Assembly: GCA_965603295.1 (NCBI GenBank)
Contig: CBFDCL010000122.1
Coordinates: 1 to 5,041, forward strand
Source: JAFGWO01 sp965603295
Lineage (GTDB): Bacteria > BMS3Abin14
Length of the DNA stretch: 5,041 nucleotides
Direction: 5' to 3'
Below, piece after piece: positions 1-4,946 of the stretch; the first letter of the stretch is position 1; each line of letters starts with the position of its first letter. Made by a program: the position numbers and the translations under genes. The notes beneath the pieces were generated by a model. The model had not been told where the DNA came from and made no database searches. It worked only from the letters and a program-made list of their open reading frames with translations.

Positions 1-35
1 CATCAAACCTTAAACTCCATACTTCAAACCTGAAG
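1..35. repeat. degenerate heptamer array upstream of the methyltransferase gene
   Basis: Five consecutive 7-bp units (catcaaa, ccttaaa, ctccata, cttcaaa, cctgaag) fill the sequence from the window edge to the ribosome binding site. On the minus strand the best units read TTTGATG and TTTGAAG, matching the arrays elsewhere in the window. The array may extend beyond the left edge. Its last unit touches the purine-rich ribosome binding site of the methyltransferase gene. Confidence 0.6.
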
Positions 36-42
36 GAAAGGA
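33..42 (+). promoter_or_regulatory. ribosome binding site for the methyltransferase gene
   Basis: The purine run AAGGAAAGGA ends 9 bases before the TTG at 52. This supports that TTG as the start rather than the in-frame ATG at 82, which has no comparable site in front of it. No promoter can be placed because the window begins immediately upstream. Confidence 0.6.
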
Positions 43-51
43 CCTGATCCC

Positions 52-780
52 TTGAGCACCTACCGGCGTTTTTCCGGGCAGATGAGCGATGATTACGATC
101 TTCTTACACGGGCCTATCCGGAATACGGCAAATTGCACGAAATTCTGGCCCGGACCATTTCCGGGTTTTTTGAGGACGACAAACAGCGGGAAATACGGGC
201 CCTGGAGATCGGGTGCGGAAGCGGAATCACGTCCTCGTACATCCTCGGAGCAAGGGAAGCACTTGTTCTCGAGGCCATCGATAACGAACCTGTTATGATC
301 CGGAAGATCGCGGAAAACCTCCGAAAATTGATCCGTCAGGGTCGCCTGAAAGTCCGGGAGGCCGGTGCTCTGGAACATCTTTATACTTTTCCGGACGATT
401 TTTTCGATCTTATCGCCACCGGTTTTACCTTTCACAACTTCACCACCCGGTACAGGAACGATGTGATACGCGAGGTTTTCCGCTGCCTGAGGCCCGGGGG
501 GCTTTTTGTCAATGCCGATAAATACGCTCTGGATGACGACGAACGTCGTTTCGAGGAACTGGGGGCCCAGTTGAACCGGTTTTTCGATGCGTTCGTGCCT
601 CTGGGGAAATACGATCTGTTGAAAGAATGGGTTGTTCACAATGTGGCCGACCAGGCCCCGGGGCATGCTATGAAGGAAAAGGAAGCCCTTTCAAGTATGA
701 CGGGAACCGGTTTTGTGGAAGTTAAATTGCTTTACCGTCACGGCCTTGAAGCAGTTGTCAAAGGGGAAAAGAGCAATTGA
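52..780 (+). CDS. class I SAM-dependent methyltransferase
   Basis: This 242-residue soluble protein should transfer a methyl group from S-adenosylmethionine; its acceptor is unknown. The Rossmann-fold motifs appear in order: the SAM-binding glycine loop LEIGCGSGI (residues 51-59), the ribose-binding acidic residue after strand 2 in LEAIDNEP (D77), motif IV region DFFDLIATGFTFHNF (116-130), and LRPGGLFVNAD (146-156) before strand 5. The N-terminal segment (FSGQMSDDYD, then a helix with PEY near 23-25) and the PGG-FVNAD stretch resemble the CmoA-like/UbiE-like group often annotated as tRNA cmo5U34 methyltransferase. That name is not secure, and a small-molecule or lipid acceptor is equally possible. 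There is no DNA methyltransferase NPPY/DPPY motif. The TTG start is chosen because of the ribosome binding site at 33-42; ATG at 82 is the alternative. The last codon and the stop are part of a heptamer array. The gene is convergent with the membrane protein gene. Confidence 0.85.
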   Translation: MSTYRRFSGQMSDDYDLLTRAYPEYGKLHEILARTISGFFEDDKQREIRALEIGCGSGITSSYILGAREALVLEAIDNEPVMIRKIAENLRKLIRQGRLKVREAGALEHLYTFPDDFFDLIATGFTFHNFTTRYRNDVIREVFRCLRPGGLFVNADKYALDDDERRFEELGAQLNRFFDAFVPLGKYDLLKEWVVHNVADQAPGHAMKEKEALSSMTGTGFVEVKLLYRHGLEAVVKGEKSN

Positions 781-815
781 GGATTGAGGATTGAGAATTG
801 AGAATTGAGAAATGG
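774..815. repeat. ATTGAGG/ATTGAGA-type heptamer array
   Basis: Tandem 7-bp units caattga (774-780), ggattga twice (781-794) and gaattga twice (795-808) decay into gaaatgg. The first unit holds the final Asn codon and TGA stop of the methyltransferase gene, so the array begins inside the coding sequence rather than after it. No rho-independent terminator is visible between this gene and its convergent neighbour. Confidence 0.85.
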
Positions 816-823
816 CACTAATA

Positions 824-878
824 TTTGAAGTTTGAAGTTGCAGAAAACACGTTGGACATTGGGCGTTAGACGTTGGAC
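824..878. repeat. composite heptamer element, copy 1 (TTTGAAG plus GTTGGAC blocks)
   Basis: Two TTTGAAG units (824-837) are followed by a 13-bp linker TTGCAGAAAACAC (838-850) and four GTTGGAC-type units (gttggac, attgggc, gttagac, gttggac; 851-878). The same architecture recurs at 1467-1521 in the same orientation. Alignment by eye gives 49 identities in 55 positions with no gap. The shared non-repetitive linker argues for copying of a whole element rather than independent slippage at each site. Confidence 0.9.
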
Positions 879-890
879 CTATTGTTCGCA

Positions 891-918
891 CGTTAAACAC
901 TGAACGTTAAACGTTTTC
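891..918. repeat. CGTTAAA-type heptamer array
   Basis: Four 7-bp units (cgttaaa, cactgaa, cgttaaa, cgttttc) follow the composite element after a 12-bp gap. Some units contain AACGTT, which is self-complementary. Related units occur at 1848-1875, 2630-2657 and 5016-5036. Confidence 0.75.
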
Positions 919-920
919 CA

Positions 921-941
921 AATCACCAATCACGAATCACA
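921..941. repeat. AATCACN heptamer array abutting the membrane-protein stop codon
   Basis: Three units (aatcacc, aatcacg, aatcaca) end exactly one base before the stop codon of the leftward gene at 944-942. Its reverse complement matches 18 of 21 positions of the array at 1421-1441 on the other side of that gene, so the two arrays are an inverted pair flanking the coding region. Confidence 0.8.
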
Positions 942-1361
942 TTATTTTCCTTTAAATACGTATAGGCTTCCCAGCAAGGCCACTGAGATCGTCAAATCGA
1001 GAGAGGAAACTCCAATCAGCATGCCGTATTCGCCGTGAGCCATCCACGAAAGCCAGACTCCAAGAAGGATCATAAGGATTAGGAAGAAGAAAAATGCAGG
1101 CCTGAAGAACTGCCAAAGTTTCGGATCCGGAAGGGAATCGATCCTCTCAAGGTTCTTTCGGCAGCTGTGGCTGAAAAGAAAACGGGCTTTTAAAGCCCCG
1201 ATCACAATACCTGTGAGCACCGGGAAACAGTTCAGAATTACAGCAGGCTGCAGCCGCCATGCTTCAATTAACAGTGAACAACCTTTATACAGGAGCACAA
1301 TTCCACCTATTGACCAGGTAGCCGCCGCGAGGATCTTCAGTACAGTCGGGGATGTGCGCAT
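942..1361 (-). CDS. small four-helix membrane protein of unknown function
   Basis: The 139-residue product has four hydrophobic stretches long enough to span the inner membrane: about residues 9-26, 37-56, 88-107 and 113-135. A basic, cysteine-containing segment (about 59-86, including KARFLFSHSCRKNLERI and PKLWQFFRP) lies between helices 2 and 3. There is no cleavable signal peptide and no recognisable catalytic motif. The pattern looks like a conserved small membrane protein family, but I cannot name it. ATG at 1361 is the chosen start; no Shine-Dalgarno sequence precedes it, and the upstream AT-rich stretch (about 1360-1375) leads directly into repeat DNA. The gene converges with the methyltransferase gene and is enclosed by direct copies of a 55-bp composite repeat (824-878 and 1467-1521) and by inverted AATCAC/GTGATT arrays. 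It may therefore have moved or been maintained as a cassette. Hydrophobicity consistent with real transmembrane helices supports it as a true gene. Confidence 0.75.
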   Translation of the reverse strand: MRTSPTVLKILAAATWSIGGIVLLYKGCSLLIEAWRLQPAVILNCFPVLTGIVIGALKARFLFSHSCRKNLERIDSLPDPKLWQFFRPAFFFFLILMILLGVWLSWMAHGEYGMLIGVSSLDLTISVALLGSLYVFKGK

Positions 1362-1378
1362 GAATATATATTAGATAG

Positions 1379-1406
1379 TCTAGAGACGAGCGTCTAGAGT
1401 CCAGAG
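1379..1406. repeat. TCTAGAG-type heptamer array upstream of the membrane-protein gene
   Basis: Four 7-bp units (tctagag, acgagcg, tctagag, tccagag) lie 17 bp upstream of the membrane-protein start. TCTAGA is self-complementary and ACG/CGT halves face each other, so a small hairpin is possible. This unit type fits the common heptamer core poorly and is seen only here in the window. Confidence 0.6.
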
Positions 1407-1413
1407 ATAGATC

Positions 1414-1441
1414 GGTGATTAGTGAATCGTGATTCGTGATT
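1414..1441. repeat. CGTGATT heptamer array
   Basis: Four units (ggtgatt, agtgaat, cgtgatt, cgtgatt) are the inverted counterpart of the array at 921-941. They lie in what would be the 5' leader of the membrane-protein transcript, so a long transcript through both arrays could pair them across the gene. Confidence 0.8.
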
Positions 1442-1451
1442 AGGAAAAACA

Positions 1452-1521
1452 TTTGAAAGTTTGAAGTTTGAGGTTTGAAGTTGCAGGAAAAACGTTGGAC
1501 GTTCGACGTTAGACGTTGGAC
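1452..1521. repeat. composite heptamer element, copy 2 (TTTGAAG plus GTTGGAC blocks)
   Basis: Four TTTGAAG-type units (tttgaaag, tttgaag, tttgagg, tttgaag; 1452-1480) precede the 13-bp linker TTGCAGGAAAAAC (1481-1493) and four GTTGGAC-type units (gttggac, gttcgac, gttagac, gttggac; 1494-1521). Positions 1467-1521 align with copy 1 at 824-878. This copy has two more TTTGAAG units than copy 1, which is what unit gain or loss by slippage would produce. Confidence 0.9.
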
Positions 1522-1650
1522 GAAATGCGTGACTATTAAACGTGGCTCAGGAATCAGCCACCAATTGGTACGCATAATGTATATTATGTAAAGTCATGGA
1601 TCGGCCAGATGGGAAAGCATGAGACAGGGGTTGTCCCCTGCCGAAGGAAA
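1522..1650. other. intergenic DNA without a supported gene; two short inverted repeats
   Basis: This is the non-array part of the 328-bp gap between the membrane-protein and nuclease-like genes. I see no credible coding sequence; translations here run into repeat-derived peptides. It holds an AT-rich inverted repeat at 1573-1588 (CATAAT, 4-base loop, ATTATG) and a GC-rich one at 1625-1640 (CAGGGG, loop TTGT, CCCCTG). The second lies downstream of the nuclease-like gene on the minus strand but has no T-run after it, so it is not a canonical terminator. Confidence 0.5.
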
Positions 1651-1678
1651 GCCCAAAGCCCAAAGGCCAAAGCCCAAA
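1651..1678. repeat. GCCCAAA heptamer array
   Basis: Four tandem units (gcccaaa, gcccaaa, ggccaaa, gcccaaa) read TTTGGGC on the minus strand. The array ends 11 bp beyond the stop codon of the nuclease-like gene (1690-1692), continuing the habit of arrays sitting at gene boundaries. Confidence 0.85.
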
Positions 1679-1689
1679 GATAGGAGCGG

Positions 1690-2583
1690 TCAGGTCAGGA
1701 CTTCCAGGATAGGATTCCCCTTCCTGAAATAGTGCCTGAAAACCGCTGAAAGGTTCCTTTTCAGATCGGGTTTGCTGTTTATCACGTAAAGACAGGAGTC
1801 AAGGTGGAAGATCTCGCGCTCGAGACGCTCGAAACCCGCGTCTTTCCCGTTGAACGTTGAACGTTTAACGTTGAACGTTGGAATTGGTCTTTTTTTGGAC
1901 ATTGGGGTTTGGACTTTGGACGTCTTTTTGAACTCCTTTATCCCCTCCTCCAGGAGAGGGACAATTTTGTCCTTCATCCTGAGGTGTGTGTCGTTGTGGA
2001 AAACAGCGATATCAGGGGCGACATCCCAGAGGCGGTGGATGAAACCGGAGATCTCCGGCATCTCGATATGTTTGGGCGGAGAGGTCTTAACCTCGAGGTA
2101 CATAAAACGCCCCGAAACGGAAGAGATCACGTCGTGGTCTCCCCCGGAACCCATGTCCGAGAACCGGGCCCCCCAGAACGATGGACAGAGGAAATCCGTG
2201 GAAAGGACACGGGCAACGTACCATTCATAGGTTGCTCCGAAGTTCCTGACGGGTACCGAGACAACCGGATTTCCCTGTTCAGAGTCCCTCAGAATTCCCA
2301 GTACCTTCAGACTTTCCAGGTATGAGTCCAGCGCTTCCGGATGACAGAAACGCTCCACGGACCTGCGGCCTTTGATCCAGGCGTCGAGGTCTTTGGCCTT
2401 GATGATCTCCTTGAGGAGGAGCCTTACGGCATAATGGTCGAGAAGGGATCGGTAAGCATCATTATCGGCCCGGTTTTCCGATGGCGGCAGAAGGAGATCG
2501 TCCGTGGGGTTGAATCGGTCAAAATCCAGTCCCCTACCCCGGCACATGCGGTCTAAAATGGCGGTTTCCAACGGTTTACCCAC
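1690..2583 (-). CDS. PD-(D/E)XK nuclease-like protein with a repeat-encoded insertion
   Basis: From the GTG at 2583 the product is 297 residues. The frame stays open to an ATG at 2619, but those extra 12 codons are mostly heptamer-repeat sequence and are probably not translated. No good Shine-Dalgarno site marks any start; ATG at 2547 is another option. Residues 25-100 are helical and charged. The region 115-170 has the layout of a PD-(D/E)XK core: Glu120 in a helix, the GGDHD segment (residues 147-151, candidate metal-binding Asp149/Asp151), then a strand ending LEVKTSPP (Glu164-x-Lys166). This supports a nuclease fold, but target and pathway are unknown. Residues about 221-246 are encoded entirely by two heptamer arrays (1848-1921) inserted in frame, giving a basic low-complexity stretch. 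The sequence continues afterwards with ordinary helix/strand-like character (ERLEREIFHLDSCLYVINSKPDL), so the gene seems intact rather than a pseudogene. No partner methyltransferase or helicase identifies it as a restriction or repair enzyme. Confidence 0.7.
   Translation of the reverse strand: MGKPLETAILDRMCRGRGLDFDRFNPTDDLLLPPSENRADNDAYRSLLDHYAVRLLLKEIIKAKDLDAWIKGRRSVERFCHPEALDSYLESLKVLGILRDSEQGNPVVSVPVRNFGATYEWYVARVLSTDFLCPSFWGARFSDMGSGGDHDVISSVSGRFMYLEVKTSPPKHIEMPEISGFIHRLWDVAPDIAVFHNDTHLRMKDKIVPLLEEGIKEFKKTSKVQTPMSKKRPIPTFNVKRSTFNGKDAGFERLEREIFHLDSCLYVINSKPDLKRNLSAVFRHYFRKGNPILEVLT
1848..1921. repeat. intragenic heptamer arrays inside the nuclease-like gene
   Basis: CGTTGAA-type units (cgttgaa, cgttgaa, cgtttaa, cgttgaa, cgttgga; 1848-1882) and TTTGGAC-type units (tttggac, attgggg, tttggac, tttggac; 1894-1921) are separated by 11 bp. 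On the coding strand they are read as about 26 codons, including PTFNVKRSTFNG and SKVQTP. Because 7 is not a multiple of 3, successive units are read in different frames, yet the reading frame remains open through and beyond the block. Confidence 0.9.
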
Positions 2584-2592
2584 AGAACAATA

Positions 2593-2620
2593 ACCCAAAG
2601 TCCAATGTCCAAACCCCAAA
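2593..2620. repeat. GTCCAAA-type heptamer array at the nuclease-like gene start
   Basis: Four units (acccaaa, gtccaat, gtccaaa, ccccaaa) correspond to the TTTGGAC-type units found inside the same gene, in opposite orientation. They lie 10 bp upstream of the proposed GTG start and would encode most of the extra residues if the longer ATG start at 2619 were used. Confidence 0.85.
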
Positions 2621-2629
2621 GAGAAAACA

Positions 2630-2657
2630 CGTTTAACGTTGAACGTTGAACGTGAAT
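2630..2657. repeat. CGTTGAA heptamer array
   Basis: Units cgtttaa, cgttgaa, cgttgaa and the decayed cgtgaat follow the previous array after 9 bp. They are the same unit type as the intragenic array at 1848-1875. Confidence 0.85.
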
Positions 2658-2662
2658 AACAA

Positions 2663-2723
2663 CCTCAAACCTTCAAACACCAACTCTCAAACTCTCAAAC
2701 TCTCAAACTTTCAAACTCTCAAA
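2663..2723. repeat. CTCTCAAA octamer array downstream of the radical SAM gene
   Basis: The block starts with cctcaaa and ccttcaaa and then contains five 8-bp units at 2684-2723 (ctctcaaa three times, ctttcaaa, ctctcaaa). On the minus strand the unit is TTTGAGAG, one base longer than the TTTGAAG heptamer. It ends 5 bp from the stop codon of the radical SAM gene (2729-2731). No stem-loop plus T-run terminator is visible in the gap, so how the leftward operon ends is unclear. Confidence 0.9.
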
Positions 2724-2728
2724 CCGTT

Positions 2729-3739
2729 TTATTTTACCCCATCAAACTTCGCCCCGCACCTCCCACATTGACCGGACGGGGTGATGTCCAGGACTTTTAC
2801 CGCGTAGCCCGAGCGGTTGATAAGCACCTGCCCGCATTGGTGGCAATGGGTGACATCCTCTTTCTGTTGGACGTTTCCCAGGTAAACATACCTGAGGCCG
2901 GCTTCCCTTCCGATCTGGGCCGCTGTTTCCAGGGTTTTGAGAGTGGTGGGCGGCCGGTTGAGCATCCGGTAGGTGGGGAAGAAACCCGATACGTGCCAGG
3001 GGATCGCATTGCTGATTGAAGCGATGAAGGAGGAGATGAATTGGAGGGATTCGCGGTCATCGTTCAAACCCGGGATAACGAGGGTCGTTAACTCGATCCA
3101 GACGCCCTTCTCATGGAGCTTTTCAATGGTGTTCAGAACAGGCTTTATGCGGGCTCCGCAGATTTCCCGGTAGTGCTCGTCACTGGCTCCTTTAAGGTCG
3201 ATATTGGCAGCGTCGAGGAAGCCTGAAGCGAGATCGGTCGCTTCCTCGGACATGTAGCCATTGGTGACGAAAACGTTGGCAAGGCCTCTTTTCTTCGCTT
3301 TTTCCGCGCATTCCATGGCGAACTCCATGAAAATGGTAGGTTCTGTATATGTGTAGGAGATGGAGCGGCACCCCGCGCTGACCGCACACCGTACGATGTC
3401 CTCGGAGGAGGTCCTTTTCCCGGGGATGGGAGAGAGGGTTGGAGCCTCCTTGCTGATCTGGTAATTCTGACAGTGGGTGCAGGACATATTGCACCCCGCC
3501 GTGGCAATGGAACAGGACAGGGATCCCGGCTGGAAATGATAAAGGGGTTTTTTCTCAATGGGATCAATATTTTGTGCGACCAGCCTGCCGTACACGAGGG
3601 AAAAGAGGGTGCCGTCCCGGTTTTCCCGGACCTGACAGATCCCCCGTTTCCCGGGGGGGATTCGGCAGTGATGGGCACACAGGCGGCATGAAACGACCCC
3701 CTCCGGTTCTTTCTCATAGAGGATGGCTTCGGCACACAT
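2729..3739 (-). CDS. amrS: AmrS-type radical SAM enzyme (AmmeMemoRadiSam system)
   Basis: The 336-residue cytosolic protein matches the usual length and full architecture of AmrS, a radical SAM family often misnamed pyruvate formate-lyase activating enzyme. An N-terminal cysteine cluster (C18, C21, C25, C35) is followed by the radical SAM motif CNMSCTHC (C83, C87, C90), which should hold a 4Fe-4S cluster and cleave SAM reductively. Other hallmark segments are SYTYTEPTIF (128-137), ANIDLKG (178-184), TTLVIPGLND (218-227), SGFFPTYRM (251-259) and YVYLGNV (284-290). A C-terminal zinc-ribbon-like domain has C299-x2-C302 and C325-x2-C328. AmrS is named for its genomic link with AMMECR1 and Memo domain proteins; its substrate is not something the sequence shows. 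Neither partner is in the window. The gene lies 18 bp after the FHA gene, on the same strand, and its ATG lacks a clear Shine-Dalgarno site, so translational coupling is plausible. The gene symbol reflects family membership. Confidence 0.88.
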   Translation of the reverse strand: MCAEAILYEKEPEGVVSCRLCAHHCRIPPGKRGICQVRENRDGTLFSLVYGRLVAQNIDPIEKKPLYHFQPGSLSCSIATAGCNMSCTHCQNYQISKEAPTLSPIPGKRTSSEDIVRCAVSAGCRSISYTYTEPTIFMEFAMECAEKAKKRGLANVFVTNGYMSEEATDLASGFLDAANIDLKGASDEHYREICGARIKPVLNTIEKLHEKGVWIELTTLVIPGLNDDRESLQFISSFIASISNAIPWHVSGFFPTYRMLNRPPTTLKTLETAAQIGREAGLRYVYLGNVQQKEDVTHCHQCGQVLINRSGYAVKVLDITPSGQCGRCGAKFDGVK

Positions 3740-3757
3740 GGTTGCGGGGGGAACCCG

Positions 3758-4939
3758 TCATTTCACGGGGTCAAAGAGGTTTTTGCAGTTTGGGCAGCGG
3801 ATGTGAACCCGTTTTTTGGAATAAAGGCGGTTGGCGTCGAGGGAACCTGCGGTGCCGCATTTCGGGCAGGTTACCTTCACCTTGGCTTCCCTGTCCATGG
3901 GCATGGTTGCGTCCTGACTTCCGGTGGAAACCAGAGGGACGTCCTCCGCCGGCGACCGCGGCAGGACAACCTGGAGGATATGGCTTCCGATGGTGATCTT
4001 GTCTCCGTCCTGAAGAGAGAACTCCCTGGTAAAATGATCGTTGACGAAAATACCGTTGGTGCTGTCTAAGTCCCGGATGATGAACTTGTCGCCTTTCTCC
4101 TCCAAAGCCGCGTGTTTCCTGGACACACCGGAATCTCCCAGCACGAGGTCCGCATCCATGCTTCTCCCGATGATAAAGGGGAATTTGTGAATATTAACGC
4201 GCTTTAAAGTCCGGATCTTGTCCCTGAGGATCAGCTCCGGCAGGGGCCTTGTGTAGAATTTGAAGATTCCGCCGTGGAAATGGGCCTGTCCCTCGATATA
4301 ATCCTCAGCCGGGGCAGTGTTCATGTTCTCGTAAATCTGGATCCGGATCTGCTGGCCCTTCACCTGATAGTTTTCGATTTTCCTGAACAGGTCAAGCCAC
4401 TCTATCCCACCGGATGCATCGACAAACTGGTCATAAAAGTAGGCCCTGACAACCTTGCCTCCCTTCGCGAAGGCGAGACTGTAGCGGCCATCCTGAATCA
4501 GGGCAACAAGGGCGTCTTTCCTCCCTTCCATGAGGCCGACCACCTGGTTTTCGATCCTGAGAAATTCGGCGGATCCCTGGGTTTCCGGGTCGCATTCCTG
4601 GAGAACGAGGATGGATTTCACGAGCACCGGGTCGGTCAGCATGAAAAAAAGGCGTGCTTTGGGATGCTGTGCGAGGTGAACGAAAAAATCCCTTATGGAG
4701 GTGGGGCTGATTTCCCCTGTGGGGCTGAATGTCCCGGCTGCATAGGGTTTGCGCTGGAAAAACAGAAGATAGCGCTCCTGGTCGGACCCCTCCTCCGTGG
4801 CGACGCAATAACCGAACTCGAAACCGGCAAGGTCCCCCTCCCCTTTCAGAATAAGATCGAAAAGGGCCGGGTCGGGTACGGCATTTTCTAGAGCGATGGA
4901 GTTGAACGGAAACGGGAGAAGGTGTTCGGATACGCCCAT
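3758..4939 (-). CDS. FHA-domain protein with unknown N-terminal region and C-terminal zinc ribbon
   Basis: The start is set at the ATG at 4939 because AGGAG lies 7 bases upstream; the frame is open to an ATG at 5011, but that would place the promoter and ribosome binding site inside the gene. The 393-residue product has three parts. Residues 1 to about 230 are an uncharacterised alpha/beta region without a signal peptide or membrane segment. Residues about 254-325 are a forkhead-associated domain, which in this family binds phosphothreonine peptides; its conserved residues are present as IGRS (G258-R259), SRKH (S273, H276) and the STNG loop (N295-G296). The C-terminus (356-393) is a zinc ribbon, CPKC (C358, C361) and CPNC (C382, C385), like the MJ0042-type ribbons common in deltaproteobacterial proteins. 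A link to serine/threonine kinase signalling is an inference from the FHA domain. It is the promoter-proximal gene of a probable two-gene operon with the radical SAM enzyme. Confidence 0.85.
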   Translation of the reverse strand: MGVSEHLLPFPFNSIALENAVPDPALFDLILKGEGDLAGFEFGYCVATEEGSDQERYLLFFQRKPYAAGTFSPTGEISPTSIRDFFVHLAQHPKARLFFMLTDPVLVKSILVLQECDPETQGSAEFLRIENQVVGLMEGRKDALVALIQDGRYSLAFAKGGKVVRAYFYDQFVDASGGIEWLDLFRKIENYQVKGQQIRIQIYENMNTAPAEDYIEGQAHFHGGIFKFYTRPLPELILRDKIRTLKRVNIHKFPFIIGRSMDADLVLGDSGVSRKHAALEEKGDKFIIRDLDSTNGIFVNDHFTREFSLQDGDKITIGSHILQVVLPRSPAEDVPLVSTGSQDATMPMDREAKVKVTCPKCGTAGSLDANRLYSKKRVHIRCPNCKNLFDPVK

Positions 4940-4946
4940 CAAAAGT

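Noticed and set aside
10..666. Long open frame antisense to the methyltransferase gene
   Set aside because: The plus strand encodes ordered SAM-binding motifs, and the antisense product shows no recognisable domain. It is a frame shadow.
691..900. Minus-strand open frame of 69 codons across the methyltransferase 3' end
   Set aside because: It is encoded largely by the tandem arrays and opposes a clearly better gene.
1362..1376. AT-rich stretch before the membrane-protein gene as a -10 promoter element
   Set aside because: It abuts the ATG, which would give an essentially leaderless mRNA, and no convincing -35 element lies 16-18 bp upstream.
1285..1575. Minus-strand open frame of 96 codons upstream of the membrane-protein gene
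   Set aside because: Most of its translation is heptamer-repeat sequence (for example LTSNVQRFS and KPQTSNFQ), it overlaps the better-supported membrane-protein gene, and it has no ribosome binding site.
1625..1640. Hairpin CAGGGG-TTGT-CCCCTG as a terminator of the nuclease-like gene
   Set aside because: No run of T residues follows on either strand, so it does not meet the rho-independent pattern.
52..2583. Restriction-modification pair formed by the methyltransferase and the nuclease-like protein
   Set aside because: The methyltransferase lacks DNA-methyltransferase catalytic motifs and resembles the CmoA/UbiE-like group. The genes are on opposite strands and separated by another gene.
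2593..2723. CRISPR array
   Set aside because: The units are only 7-8 bp, directly tandem without unique spacers, and no cas genes are nearby.
4274..4891. Long plus-strand open frame antisense to the FHA-protein gene
   Set aside because: The minus strand encodes an FHA protein with a strong ribosome binding site; the antisense translation has no recognisable features.
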